From: Saprospiraceae bacterium
GTDB lineage: Bacteria; Bacteroidota; Bacteroidia; Chitinophagales; Saprospiraceae
Length of the DNA: 64,000 nt
Assembly: GCA_026986005.1 (NCBI GenBank)
Contig: JALSPK010000214.1
Location: 1-64,000, forward strand
Reading direction: 5' to 3'
This document shows positions 1 to 10,206 of the stretch, piece after piece. Position 1 is the first letter of the stretch. Each line of letters begins with the position of its first letter. The notes beneath the pieces are model-generated. The model had not been told where the DNA came from. It saw only the letters and a list, made by a program, of their open reading frames with translations, and searched no databases. Both the position numbers and the translations under genes were made by a program.

Positions 1-50
1 TGAGATTTACTCACTCGATTCTCAGGCTATCGCCGAGACCGTTCAGTCAT

Positions 51-96
51 CCCCCTATCATTTCTCGTAATGAAATGGAGAGAAATTATAAGGGGG
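51..96. repeat. Imperfect palindrome in GC-richer intergenic DNA
   Basis: Five C's at 51-55 followed by TAT and ATTTCTC pair with GAGAAAT, ATA and five G's ending at 96, giving about 16 base pairs with one mismatch and one bulge. The flanking 97-140 is also G-rich, unlike the AT-rich genes around it. It looks like an intergenic palindromic repeat. No gene is visible in 1-303. Confidence 0.5.
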
Positions 97-150
97 AGCG
101 CAGTGCCGTGAGCGTTGCTTGAGGGGGTAGCGTTTCTAAAACCACCATTG

Positions 151-220
151 TTCCCTTTTATCTTTTTCCTTTTATCTTTTTACTTTTATCTTTTGTCTTT
201 GTATTTCTGTCTTTTGCCTT
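151..220. repeat. Degenerate CTTTTATCTTTT low-complexity tract
   Basis: About seven imperfect units of roughly 10 bases (CTTTTATCTTTTT, then CTTTTGTCTTTG and similar) form a pyrimidine-only strand. It is a simple-sequence tract with no coding frame. Confidence 0.6.
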
Positions 221-241
221 GTTCAGACATAAGCTGCATTG

Positions 242-269
242 ACTTACCAAGTTTTGGAAACTTGGCAAG
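242..269. repeat. Hairpin ACTT-a-CCAAGTTT / AAACTTGG-c-AAGT
   Basis: CCAAGTTT at 247-254 pairs with AAACTTGG at 258-265 over a TGG loop, and ACTT/AAGT extends the stem past one mismatch. It lies just beyond the stop of the symporter gene. No T tract follows on the minus strand, so it is more likely a palindromic repeat than an intrinsic terminator. Confidence 0.5.
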
Positions 270-303
270 TCTTTCGGATTAAAAACGGAGAGCTGTCAAT
301 TAT

Positions 304-1605
304 CTACTTTACATAATTATCATCCCAGTTTTTTACTTTTGGTTCTCCAAGTTTGCCTACTGATTTGGCTACTAGCAACGATACTGTCGCATCTCCTGTT
401 ACATTTGCTATAGTCCTTAGCATATCAAGAGGTCTATCAATCGCAAAAATAAGTGCAAGTCCTGCTTCGGGAATACCTGCTTGTGCTAATACTATTACTA
501 GCATCACCATTCCTGCTCCCGGGACTGCTGCTGAGCCAATACTAGCCAAGGTAGCAGTCAAAATTATACCTAATTGGGCTTCAATTCCTAGATTCATCCC
601 AAATGCTTGTGCAATGAATACAGCTGCTACAGCTTGATACAAACTGGTACCATCCATATTTACCGTAGCGCCTATTGGCAATACAAAACTACTCACTTCT
701 TCTTCAACTCCAAGGTGCTCACTTACCCTTTCCATCGTGACAGGTAATGTAGCAGCGCTTGAACTGGTAGAAAATGCCAATAATTGAGCCGGAAGAATAC
801 CTTTAATAAAAAATGATGGCTTTTTCCTAATAAAAACAAAAACCAATACATTGTAAAATACAAGCAATAAAAACAGTCCAATAATGACAGTAATTGCATA
901 CCAACCTAAAGCTTCAAACAGATCCAAACTCGGGGATTCGACTACCAAGGAAGCTAATAGCGCAAATACACCATAAGGAGCTGCAAGCATAATCAAGTCA
1001 ATCATTTTCAAAATAACTTCATTGAACCCATCAAAGAAATCTTTCACCGTTTTTGATTTACTATCAGGAACCAATATCAAGCTTATTCCAAAAAAAATAG
1101 CAAAAAATATAACCTGAAGCATGTTTCTATTATTTCCTGCTGCTTTTACTATATTGGCAGGAACCAATTCTACCAATGCTGATAGTGGTCCACTTGATTT
1201 TTGTATCTCTGCTTGTTTTTTATATCTATCGGCTTTTTCAATATTTTGTGCGACCAATTCTTTTCTTGTTTCTTGGCTTATAGAAGTACCGGGCTTTATA
1301 ATATTTACCAATACCAAGCCGATACTAACAGCTATCACCGTTGTGATAATATACATGCCTATAGTTCTACCTCCCATTTTGGACAATTGTGAAATATCTT
1401 TCAAGTCCGAGACTCCTTTTATCAATGAAGCAAGTATAAGAGGGACAGCAATTAGTTTTAATGAATTAATAAATATTTTACCAAAAGGTTTAATCCAATC
1501 CCCAACAAACTCTTTTCCAAAACCAAATCTGGTCATTATTAATCCAAACAAAATCCCCAATACCATGCCGATTAGGATTTTCCAATGCAAAGCTATACTT
1601 TTCAT
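304..1605 (-). CDS. Dicarboxylate/amino acid:cation symporter (DAACS family)
   Basis: This 433-residue inner-membrane protein is a sodium- or proton-coupled carrier of the GltP/DctA family, which imports glutamate, aspartate or C4-dicarboxylates. The serine-rich hairpin signature STSSSAATLPVTM is near residues 278-290. NMDGT follows near 317, and the substrate and cation motif DRPLDMLRT...NVTGD is near 388-405. Hydrophobic helices cover nearly the whole chain and the length is normal. The stop is followed by a hairpin at 242-269, and 153 bp separate its start from the T9SS gene upstream, so it is probably transcribed alone. Several exported peptidases lie within 20 kb, so uptake of acidic amino acids is a reasonable role. 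The exact substrate cannot be read from sequence. Confidence 0.93.
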   Translation of the reverse strand: MKSIALHWKILIGMVLGILFGLIMTRFGFGKEFVGDWIKPFGKIFINSLKLIAVPLILASLIKGVSDLKDISQLSKMGGRTIGMYIITTVIAVSIGLVLVNIIKPGTSISQETRKELVAQNIEKADRYKKQAEIQKSSGPLSALVELVPANIVKAAGNNRNMLQVIFFAIFFGISLILVPDSKSKTVKDFFDGFNEVILKMIDLIMLAAPYGVFALLASLVVESPSLDLFEALGWYAITVIIGLFLLLVFYNVLVFVFIRKKPSFFIKGILPAQLLAFSTSSSAATLPVTMERVSEHLGVEEEVSSFVLPIGATVNMDGTSLYQAVAAVFIAQAFGMNLGIEAQLGIILTATLASIGSAAVPGAGMVMLVIVLAQAGIPEAGLALIFAIDRPLDMLRTIANVTGDATVSLLVAKSVGKLGEPKVKNWDDNYVK

Positions 1606-1646
1606 ATTAAATAGTTTATAAAAATTATAATTTATGGTGTTTATTT

Positions 1647-1737
1647 ACAGACACTATTTAGTGTCTGTCCATAAAGTCATTAAAATTTAAAATAATCTTT
1701 TTGCGATATAATGTAACTACATAGACAGTCACTATTC
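1647..1737. repeat. Short element: perfect palindrome plus inverted termini
   Basis: ACAGACACTA at 1647-1656 and TAGTGTCTGT at 1659-1668 form a perfect 10-bp inverted repeat around TT. Reading right from 1658, TTAGTGTCTGTCCATAAAGTC is mirrored, with mismatches, by GACAGTCACTATT ending at 1737. The result is a roughly 80-bp unit with related inverted ends. Bases 1658-1688 match 57489-57519 at 30 of 31 positions. It has no coding capacity and resembles a MITE or its remnant. Confidence 0.55.
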
Positions 1738-1758
1738 AAAGGATAAATATAGTAACTA

Positions 1759-4659
1759 TTATCTTAATAAAGTAATATCTCCATAATATTTTGAAATTTC
1801 ACCATCATCAGAAACCACTTCTATATAATAAACATAAACTCCACTAAGTGCTTTCTCTCCTCTAATCAATCCGTTCCAACCTTGGTTGCTCTTTGGTGAG
1901 TTAATAACGAAATCAGAGTTATAAAACACCTCTTCTCCCCATCTGTTATACACTCTAAAGGTTTTGACCATTATGCTCAGTCCATTTGTAGAGCTTATAG
2001 TAAAATAATCGTTTAAACCATCAAAATTTGGTGTAAATATATTAGGAATAAAGATATCAAACTTCCTATCAATCTTTATTTCTTTGCATATTTCAATATT
2101 ACATAAAGAATCATAATACACTACTGCACATAGATTAAAATTACTTTGAGTTGCTCCCACTTCCAACTCTATCGTATCGCATTTGCCATTACAAATTAAT
2201 GAATCATCCTTGTACCAATAAGTGCTATCCGAATTTGAAATATCCAAATCCAAATAATACTTATACTCTGTATTGAATTTAATTTTTTCCTCTCCTATGA
2301 TTTCCAAAACCGGTTCTTCAGGCTGTTCCAAATTGAAACTTGCAGTATAATTACAACCATTAGAATCAGTCAAAATAAAATTATAATCTCCGGCTGTCAA
2401 ACTATCAATAGTCAAAGTTTCCTGCTTGGTTTCATTTAACATTAATGCATATTCTTTCAAGTCGGGCACCGGATTAATCTCCAACACCCCATCACTAGTG
2501 TTATAGCAAGATATTTCCTTTACTGTCCATTCTACATCAAGTTTTGGATAAATCACAAGGCTTGTATCAATTTTATAAGAACAGTCACCTACTTTAAACT
2601 TAAAAGAAATATTATGCTCTCCTGCATCTAATACATTTTTGTATATAATTCCATCACTATTTATTATATCCCCGCCCCAAATTGCTTCCCCTGTCGTATC
2701 CGCAATATATGACAATTTTACAGAGTCTTCAAACTCATCAAAACAAGTACTTCCAGGTAAATTACCAATAGATATGTCTCTATCTGGACAAGCTATTGTT
2801 GAACATGAATCTTTATATGTTTGACCTTCACACTCGCATCCACTTATCGCCTTAATTTCAATTCCTATTTTTTGACCGTATGTCAATCCTTTTATAGTAT
2901 CATGAGCGACATTTACCGCATGATAAAACTCTGAATCTATCCATACCTCATAAGAGGCAACACAACCGGAAGAATCCCATGCTATAATTACAGAATTATT
3001 AGTATTGTCGACACAATCAATAACCGGTTCAACTATTTTTTCTTGAATTGTTAACTTTTTCTCTTCACTAAAACTACAATTTTTAAAACTAGTAGAAACA
3101 CTTATTGTACAACTCCCTTTATCGTTATTATTCCAAATGATATAGTATTTACCGTTGCTTAAATCAGTAATATTCCCCATATCTGTGTTTACATCATAGA
3201 TTAGAGTATCTATATAATCACTTATTTCAAAAAACACGGTATCAGACGAACAAACGATTTTTTTATCCACCTCAAAATTTGCAGAAGGAATTGCTTTTAT
3301 TACAGTCTCTGCTAAGGTATAAGAACATTCTTTCCCTTTTTGAAATAAAGTTACGATTGGATAATAAACTCCTGTATCTTTGACTATGAACGGTTCAAAT
3401 GAGAAAGATGTTTTTACTACTTCATTCTTAGAATTGTACCAATTTACAAGTATGTTGTTGTACTGCGACCTGTCAAAACCATTCAAATCGATTTCTATTT
3501 TAAAAGAATCATTATTACACTTTAGCTCTTTTACAAATCCGGTAAAACTAAAATAAAACAGATGCTTCAAAACATATGTATTACACCCATATATATCAAA
3601 AATAGTATCTCTTAACATCGTATCTTTCAAAAACTTATCACTATCACAAATAATTGAATCATACTGAACTACCGGTTCTTCAACTTTGTTTACTGTCACC
3701 TGTTCTTTAACTTTGCACCCTATGGAATCAACATAATTATAAAAAAAAGTACCTGCAGTATCTATTGCTTGACCATGCCATCCTAAAGGCATATAATATG
3801 ATGTGTTCAACGCGGACTCACATATATTAGCAGTATCCAAAACAACCGTTTCGACCGTATCTATAACTATATAGACACAGCTACTATCAGCAGAATCACA
3901 ATCTGTCATAGGGGTAGCACAAATCTTATAAATTGTATTCTCTTTTTCAAGAGTATATACTAATTTGGAGCTATCAGACATTTCCAGGGTATCTTGTGTT
4001 TGCCATGTATAAAATTCCGCATTGCTAGATCCTAGTGGTTCGAAGGTCAATTTACTTCCAATGCAACCGCTGATGGTATCGCCTTTGGCAATTGTGTCAT
4101 TTCCGTAAGTAGTCACGACAAAACTATCTATCGGCTCAATAGTTAATCCACCTATTCCCTCAACAACGTCCAATTCAAAATACACTTTAGCCCCTTCCCA
4201 ACCATCTACAAACAAATAATATGTATGACCTGGAATAAAATTATTTGCACTTAATGTTCTATTGGTGATTATTTTGCTTCCGCCATCACAAACCATATAT
4301 TTCAAATCAGGATCATCAAAATCGCAACGATCAACTATTCCATATTGATAACCAATTTTATTCGGATTTTTATTTGGTCTAGGAGTTATTAGAGAAGGTT
4401 TGATTGTAATAGTTACAGTATTAGAATTAGGGACAAAAGCAAAAAACATAGCATTTTGTGATTGTCCTCCATTCGTACATATATTGAAAGTCGGCACATT
4501 AAGTAATGTATCAGGTAAATCCCATGGTCCCTTCATTGATTGGGCAGAGCAAAAAACCCCCGCATTGCCACAAATACTATCAGGCTTCTGAGAATATGAT
4601 TCCAATGAAAATAAGACAATAAAAAACAAACTAACAATACCTAAACTTACTCTTGACAT
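1759..4659 (-). CDS. Secreted T9SS type B (gliding-motility-associated CTD) modular protein
   Basis: The 966-residue protein begins with a signal peptide (MSRVSLGIVSLFFIVLFS, then SYSQ) and ends with the type B sorting domain, which starts near residue 870 at PNIFTPNFDGLNDYF. It should therefore cross the outer membrane by T9SS. Residues about 30-170 form a Cys-rich domain (CGNAGVFCSAQSM) often found at the start of such proteins. Next come Ig-like or fibronectin-like modules and a SprB-type repeat (SCYNTSDGVLEINPVP...Y...GDYNFILTDSNGC). No catalytic motif is visible. A -7 box at 4692-4699 gives it its own promoter. It follows another type B protein by 78 bp. An adhesin or surface-matrix role is inferred. 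Confidence 0.85.
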   Translation of the reverse strand: MSRVSLGIVSLFFIVLFSLESYSQKPDSICGNAGVFCSAQSMKGPWDLPDTLLNVPTFNICTNGGQSQNAMFFAFVPNSNTVTITIKPSLITPRPNKNPNKIGYQYGIVDRCDFDDPDLKYMVCDGGSKIITNRTLSANNFIPGHTYYLFVDGWEGAKVYFELDVVEGIGGLTIEPIDSFVVTTYGNDTIAKGDTISGCIGSKLTFEPLGSSNAEFYTWQTQDTLEMSDSSKLVYTLEKENTIYKICATPMTDCDSADSSCVYIVIDTVETVVLDTANICESALNTSYYMPLGWHGQAIDTAGTFFYNYVDSIGCKVKEQVTVNKVEEPVVQYDSIICDSDKFLKDTMLRDTIFDIYGCNTYVLKHLFYFSFTGFVKELKCNNDSFKIEIDLNGFDRSQYNNILVNWYNSKNEVVKTSFSFEPFIVKDTGVYYPIVTLFQKGKECSYTLAETVIKAIPSANFEVDKKIVCSSDTVFFEISDYIDTLIYDVNTDMGNITDLSNGKYYIIWNNNDKGSCTISVSTSFKNCSFSEEKKLTIQEKIVEPVIDCVDNTNNSVIIAWDSSGCVASYEVWIDSEFYHAVNVAHDTIKGLTYGQKIGIEIKAISGCECEGQTYKDSCSTIACPDRDISIGNLPGSTCFDEFEDSVKLSYIADTTGEAIWGGDIINSDGIIYKNVLDAGEHNISFKFKVGDCSYKIDTSLVIYPKLDVEWTVKEISCYNTSDGVLEINPVPDLKEYALMLNETKQETLTIDSLTAGDYNFILTDSNGCNYTASFNLEQPEEPVLEIIGEEKIKFNTEYKYYLDLDISNSDSTYWYKDDSLICNGKCDTIELEVGATQSNFNLCAVVYYDSLCNIEICKEIKIDRKFDIFIPNIFTPNFDGLNDYFTISSTNGLSIMVKTFRVYNRWGEEVFYNSDFVINSPKSNQGWNGLIRGEKALSGVYVYYIEVVSDDGEISKYYGDITLLR

Positions 4660-4691
4660 ACACTTATTACAACATTTGAACTAAAAAAGCG

Positions 4692-4699
4692 CAAAGATA
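4692..4699 (-). promoter_or_regulatory. Bacteroidota -7 box (TATCTTTG) for the gene at 1759-4659
   Basis: The minus strand reads TATCTTTG, matching TAnnTTTG, with an expected leader of about 25-30 nt. No good -33 TTG is seen about 20 nt upstream. Confidence 0.5.
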
Positions 4700-4737
4700 T
4701 ATTTATAATATTAATAATATAAACTTTTTACTTATTT

Positions 4738-7700
4738 TTACTTAACAATAGTGATATCTCCGGCTATTCTTTTGATAGAACCATCCTCTAGCTCCAATTC
4801 AAAAACATATACGTAGACTCCTAAGCCAACCTCTTTACCATTATACATACCATCCCAACCATCATTAGGAACATTTTTTCTTAAATTAACTTTATCAAAT
4901 AGCTTATCTCCCCAATTATCAAAAATCATAAGCCTATTTATCTTTTTTACACCTGAACCGCTTTTCATATAGAAATAGTCATTCAATCCATCATTATTTG
5001 GAGTGAAAATATTAGGTAGATAAACATCAGGTTCGCCTTTTACATTTATCCAAATCACATCTTCCGCACTGCATCCATTACTATCAATCACAGTTAGAAT
5101 AATATTATTTGACTTTGTAGGTTTAACGACCTGAACAGAATCCTGTTGATTATCAAATAAAAAATCCGGTTTCCACTGATAGCTGGCAATCCCATTGTTT
5201 GCAACGATAAGCGCTCTGATTGTAACGCTGTCTCCTTGAAAAATATTGTTTTTATCCACACCTAACTGAAGCTGTACATCTGAACCATCCGGAACTACTA
5301 TATTCGTATCCAAAATACAACCATAGACATCTTTTATATAAATATTATAAACTCCTGAACTCTTGGAATTATAGCTTTTATTATTAGAAAACCAATAATT
5401 GTCAAGAGAGTACCGATAAGGCTTTTTGCCTCCATAAATAGTATCTATTTCAATAATTGCATCTGAATATCCATAACAGCTCGGTGGCTTAATATTGATT
5501 TTTGCACTATCCAAATTATAACTATACCCTGAAATAGCCAAAGTATCATGTGACTTACATCCATTATTGGTATTAGTGACTTCTACTATATACGTTCCTG
5601 CTCCTTTAAAAACCAAACTTTTAGAATACTTCCCACTGCTAATAGAGCCTTTGTTTGTAGACCAACTATATGAGTAAAGCAAATCTTCCTTATTCAATAT
5701 TTCTGCATCTATTTTACCTTCTTCCTTATCACAAATAAGAGAATCCAAGTATTTTAACTCCAAAATCGGCTCTACAGTATCACTTTCAACTCGTACTTGA
5801 GCAGTTGAATCACATTTATTTTGCCCTACAACTTTAATTTTATAGTCTCCCGGTTCATAAACATAGGGGTTTTTAATATTAGAAATAAAGCCATTCGGTC
5901 CTGTCCACTCCAATGAAAAATCATCCTCTACTCCAATTGCTTTTAACTGTACAGAATCCTTTTTGCAATTCAAGTTACTGCCAACAACATTAAACAAGGG
6001 ATTCACATGTTTCTCTTTTACATCAAAGGTCTTGGTTGACACACAACAATTATTCCCTTCAGCTACTATATAATAATTGCCTGCAGCATTGGTATAAACC
6101 TTAGAGCCTTCCTTATAAAAACCCGGACCATACCATTTGTATTTCACATCAGGCTCATCCGAATAAGCAATCATCTCAATATTTGATGTATCACAATTTA
6201 AAAAATAGTCCTGAATAATAATCTTTGGCTTAAGAGAATCCCATTTTATAAAAATAGAATCACGAGAAATACATCCATTATTTAAATCAATAACTTCAAC
6301 CTTATATACCCCTTCATCCGCTACAACTATATTTTGATTTGTACTAATACTATCATCTGGAAATATCCATTTTTGATTAAAACTTTTTGCTGTTGTAGAA
6401 AGCTTAATTGTCTTTTTACTTGTACAGCAGTTCAAATTTTCCCCGTCAATAATCAACATCGGGTGCAGTTTATCAACAAAAACTTTAAAAGTATCTTTTC
6501 TAACACAACCATTTTCAGGTTCAACTCGAAGTATATAATCACCGCCATTAGTTATGTTAATAACTTCATTTGAAGACTCAAAACCGTAGGGCCCTTTCCA
6601 CTCAACCTGATAATTCTTGGCACTAATATTTGGAGCAATAATAACGGTATCATTGTAACAGGTAAGCACATCAATATCTGCAACCTGCACAATTGGCAAT
6701 GCTGTGTCATAGACAACATACGCAGAATCAACACTTAGACACCCTTCTTCATTTCTAACATATATTGTATATTTGCCTGTATCTGAAACCTCATTTTCCA
6801 ATGTATATGACTCATACCCATTTGGTCCAACCCAATATGCCGAATTATAACCTCCTGTTATTTTAGCTGAAATCTTAAAAGTGTGATTAGAAATTAGACA
6901 ATTGATTGTATCACCTTTTGCATTAACTTTTGGAAAATGTTCTGATTTTTTAATATTAACTGTATCAAAAACTTCACATCCATTGGAGGTACTAGCTGTA
7001 AAAAAATACTGACCTTCTTCATAAACGATAACATCCAAATCTCCACTATGAAAATTTGGCCCATCCCAATAATATGTTTCAATCCCGGGGGTAAGTATTT
7101 GTGCTTTTATATTAGCAAAATTATGCTCACAAGTTATCACAGAATCATATGTGATAGTATATTTTGGACGTAAAGTATCGTAAAGTACTAAAAATATTGA
7201 ACTATCCAAACAATCTGCACTTTGGACGACAACTTTATACATTCCTTCTTCATCTACTGTTGGGGATGGACTTTGTGACACAAATCCATTACCACTCCAA
7301 CTATATGTATAATCCTGTTTAGGATTTTTTATACTTAATACAGCTTTCAAATCATTTCGACATGTCAAATAGAAAGTATCACTGCCAATATCAATATGAT
7401 CCTCTTTTTTAATAAAAATTGAATCTTTATAATAACAGCCTGACTTGGAAATAAGCTGACCATATATCATTCCTTCATCATAAACTACAATAGAATCAAG
7501 ATAATTATTAATTGAACCATTTGACCAATAGAATTTATTAGCGTCATAGTTTGTTTTATACTTTAAAACCAAACTATCATTAGAACAATCCAACAAATTA
7601 GAATATACAAACTCAAATGAAGGTATAATTGTATCAATAGGTACATATGTATAAAACTCACTTTCACAACCACTAGCGTTATCGATTACAGTTAAATAAT

Positions 7701-10116
7701 AGAAGCCACCTACATTTTTCAACCCCTTCATGCTGCTTCCAAAATAAGTAAGATTGAATGGATCTTCCCACTTGAAACTATAATTTCCTGAGTAACTTAC
7801 GTGTAAAAAAGGTATTGAATCAGTACAAGTTATCGTATCTGTTAAAATACTTATATTAGGTACTGAATTATCATATTTTACAAAAACTGAATCCCTATTG
7901 GTACAACCATTTTTTCCAATAACATTGATATAGTATGTTCCTTCAAAATTCACCACAGGATCTAAAATTGAAGAGTGAAAATTCCCAGGGCCTCCCCAAA
8001 AAACAGAAATGTAATCACTATCAATCTCAGGGTTTAAATGTACAGGAACTCCACATGACAAAAACAAAGTATCATCGATAAAATTAATTTGTGGTTCATT
8101 CATATTATCATACACTTCATACTGGCCTATTGTCAAACATCCATATTTATTTGTGATATAAAAGTTATAAATACCGGAAGTATCAGCATCAATATCCTCT
8201 GAGTATAGAGAATCTCCCCTTGGCGTGATCCATAAAAAGTCTAAAGAATCTTCTACCGTAGAAAAATCAATCAAGACTGTAGACTGAATACAAGTAATCG
8301 TATCAGAAGATATTGTATAATCTACATCTTGTTTATAACTATTAACATAAATTGAATCAATATTTTCACATCCATTTTCTCCAATTAACCTAACATGATA
8401 CATTCCAGAATCAAGTACAAATACATTCTTTTCATTCACACCCAATTCCTCCCAAAACACCTCTCTTAGCTCACTATTTGTCGTCAGACTAATAAATGAT
8501 GTGTCTGCATCACAAGTAATATCATTTGCATATAATGAAACAGTTGGAGGAGTTGTATCTATCGGAACATCAATTATTTCAAAAGCATTACATCCTTTAT
8601 CACTAATACAAAAAACAAAATATCCACCGGGTTTTGAGGTAAAAATATCTTGCCCCGAATAATATACCCCGTTGTACCAACTTATTGTATCCAAAGTAGT
8701 ATTAGATGATGAAACACTAAGCATAACAGTATCATTTTCGCAATTAATCTCGGGAATAACAAAATCTAATATTGGAACATCATCGTCTGCATCAATAGTC
8801 ACTGTTGCGGTATCGCTACAGTAACCTTCAGTAAGAATAAACGAGTATGTGCCTGGTTTTCCTATAATTACCTTCGTAGTATCAGTTGTGCTAGTTGCTG
8901 ATGTTGTGCTCCACCTAAATGACATATTAGAATCAGGCACAAAACCAAGTCCTGTTAAGTACAATTCCCCCTTACAATGTAATGTTGTTTCAGGTGCATC
9001 TATAGCCGCATTTAATTTCACTACATCAAGATTTATGATGTATGCCGGATCACAATTAGCATTTGATTCAAAATAGTATTTACCACTGGAAAACAACTTT
9101 TTATTTTTGAAAATAATAGTATCTCCAAAGCAAATTACTGAATCTATGCGTATTGTATCAACAGGATTGACTATTACAGTAATACAAGTATCAGTCAAAT
9201 CAGCACAATACGGTGAACCAATAAATTCCAAACTATCATACATGACATCAAAAGCAGATGAATTTATAAGACTTATCACATTAGCAGAATCCAGTTTGTG
9301 ATACGATAATCCACAAATATGATATTCTCCTGCTTCTCTTAAATCCAGATTGGGTAACGTTGAATGCTCAATAATAGCATTATTTTTTGAAACAACATAT
9401 TCGTAATTATAAAAGTCTGAATTTGGCTCTTTATTAGCGAAACTATGATCCAAATCAATAGTTATATTGCCAACATCCTGACAATACTGTACATCCGTAT
9501 TACTAAACACACCAGCATATGCATTGCACATATTGCACTCGTTGGTACTTCCGTCACAAAATTCTATGGTAAAACCCAGTAAATTGCCCTTTTGAAAATG
9601 CGAGTGATCATGAACAACAAAAGTCCATGTTCCATTCACAGGACCCAAATTAAAATCTTCAAGACAATAATCATGTGGATAATATACTCCTGTATAACCA
9701 CCGGTAATAGAAAACCAATCATTGGTACTATTAAAATGTTGATCCTTATTAGCATCATCAGGCCCTGCTAGATCTACACATCTCACAAATGAGATATCCC
9801 ACAATATAGTACCGTACAAAGAATTATCCTGAACATAAGGCCCAACTAACGCAACTTTTTGTCCTGCCGGAGAAATCAAATCAATAGTAAGCTCAGAACG
9901 TTTTGTATGATTGTATTTTAATGTAACACCACATACACCTTGACTTGGATTTGAAAGATCATTATTAGTAAACCCGTCAACTATCAATTGAAACTCCATT
10001 GGTTTTTCATTATCCAAGATAGGTATAATAGTATCTGTCACTCCACACTGAGCTGAGATGAATCTTGTAAAAAAAATAAAGACCAAAAAAAAGACCATTC
10101 TATTAAAAAAACTCAT
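4738..10116 (-). CDS. Giant T9SS type B surface protein with P-domain and about 15 Cys-paired repeats
   Basis: The 1792-residue protein has a signal peptide (MSFFNRMVFFLVFIFFTRFISAQ). A proprotein-convertase P-type beta-sandwich covers about residues 25-190 (SELTIDLISPAGQKVALVG ... NGTWTFVVHDH). About 15 tandem modules of roughly 75-80 residues follow. Each opens with a D-T-x-x-C strand, has a W-x-G-P-x-G-F or similar core, and closes with a G-x-Y...G-C-x-x-x-D-S strand, so each probably has one disulfide. A SprB-like repeat, a PKD-like module and the type B sorting end (PNIFTPNNDGLNDYF, near residue 1700) finish the chain. No protease domain accompanies the P-domain. The architecture suggests a long adhesive fibre outside the outer membrane. 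The ligand is unknown. Confidence 0.85.
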   Translation of the reverse strand: MSFFNRMVFFLVFIFFTRFISAQCGVTDTIIPILDNEKPMEFQLIVDGFTNNDLSNPSQGVCGVTLKYNHTKRSELTIDLISPAGQKVALVGPYVQDNSLYGTILWDISFVRCVDLAGPDDANKDQHFNSTNDWFSITGGYTGVYYPHDYCLEDFNLGPVNGTWTFVVHDHSHFQKGNLLGFTIEFCDGSTNECNMCNAYAGVFSNTDVQYCQDVGNITIDLDHSFANKEPNSDFYNYEYVVSKNNAIIEHSTLPNLDLREAGEYHICGLSYHKLDSANVISLINSSAFDVMYDSLEFIGSPYCADLTDTCITVIVNPVDTIRIDSVICFGDTIIFKNKKLFSSGKYYFESNANCDPAYIINLDVVKLNAAIDAPETTLHCKGELYLTGLGFVPDSNMSFRWSTTSATSTTDTTKVIIGKPGTYSFILTEGYCSDTATVTIDADDDVPILDFVIPEINCENDTVMLSVSSSNTTLDTISWYNGVYYSGQDIFTSKPGGYFVFCISDKGCNAFEIIDVPIDTTPPTVSLYANDITCDADTSFISLTTNSELREVFWEELGVNEKNVFVLDSGMYHVRLIGENGCENIDSIYVNSYKQDVDYTISSDTITCIQSTVLIDFSTVEDSLDFLWITPRGDSLYSEDIDADTSGIYNFYITNKYGCLTIGQYEVYDNMNEPQINFIDDTLFLSCGVPVHLNPEIDSDYISVFWGGPGNFHSSILDPVVNFEGTYYINVIGKNGCTNRDSVFVKYDNSVPNISILTDTITCTDSIPFLHVSYSGNYSFKWEDPFNLTYFGSSMKGLKNVGGFYYLTVIDNASGCESEFYTYVPIDTIIPSFEFVYSNLLDCSNDSLVLKYKTNYDANKFYWSNGSINNYLDSIVVYDEGMIYGQLISKSGCYYKDSIFIKKEDHIDIGSDTFYLTCRNDLKAVLSIKNPKQDYTYSWSGNGFVSQSPSPTVDEEGMYKVVVQSADCLDSSIFLVLYDTLRPKYTITYDSVITCEHNFANIKAQILTPGIETYYWDGPNFHSGDLDVIVYEEGQYFFTASTSNGCEVFDTVNIKKSEHFPKVNAKGDTINCLISNHTFKISAKITGGYNSAYWVGPNGYESYTLENEVSDTGKYTIYVRNEEGCLSVDSAYVVYDTALPIVQVADIDVLTCYNDTVIIAPNISAKNYQVEWKGPYGFESSNEVINITNGGDYILRVEPENGCVRKDTFKVFVDKLHPMLIIDGENLNCCTSKKTIKLSTTAKSFNQKWIFPDDSISTNQNIVVADEGVYKVEVIDLNNGCISRDSIFIKWDSLKPKIIIQDYFLNCDTSNIEMIAYSDEPDVKYKWYGPGFYKEGSKVYTNAAGNYYIVAEGNNCCVSTKTFDVKEKHVNPLFNVVGSNLNCKKDSVQLKAIGVEDDFSLEWTGPNGFISNIKNPYVYEPGDYKIKVVGQNKCDSTAQVRVESDTVEPILELKYLDSLICDKEEGKIDAEILNKEDLLYSYSWSTNKGSISSGKYSKSLVFKGAGTYIVEVTNTNNGCKSHDTLAISGYSYNLDSAKINIKPPSCYGYSDAIIEIDTIYGGKKPYRYSLDNYWFSNNKSYNSKSSGVYNIYIKDVYGCILDTNIVVPDGSDVQLQLGVDKNNIFQGDSVTIRALIVANNGIASYQWKPDFLFDNQQDSVQVVKPTKSNNIILTVIDSNGCSAEDVIWINVKGEPDVYLPNIFTPNNDGLNDYFYMKSGSGVKKINRLMIFDNWGDKLFDKVNLRKNVPNDGWDGMYNGKEVGLGVYVYVFELELEDGSIKRIAGDITIVK

Positions 10117-10187
10117 ATATCAAACTTTTTTATACTAGTTAGATAAGCTAAACCTCAAAAATGCTGCACCAAATTATAATAAAATTG

Positions 10188-10195
10188 CAAAAATA
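10188..10195 (-). promoter_or_regulatory. Probable -7 box (TATTTTTG) for the gene at 4738-10116
   Basis: The minus strand reads TATTTTTG in the 90-bp gap after purC. A TTG lies about 22 nt upstream, inside the purC 3' end. The leader would be about 65-70 nt. Confidence 0.45.
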
Positions 10196-10206
10196 ACAAA
10201 ATTTAA

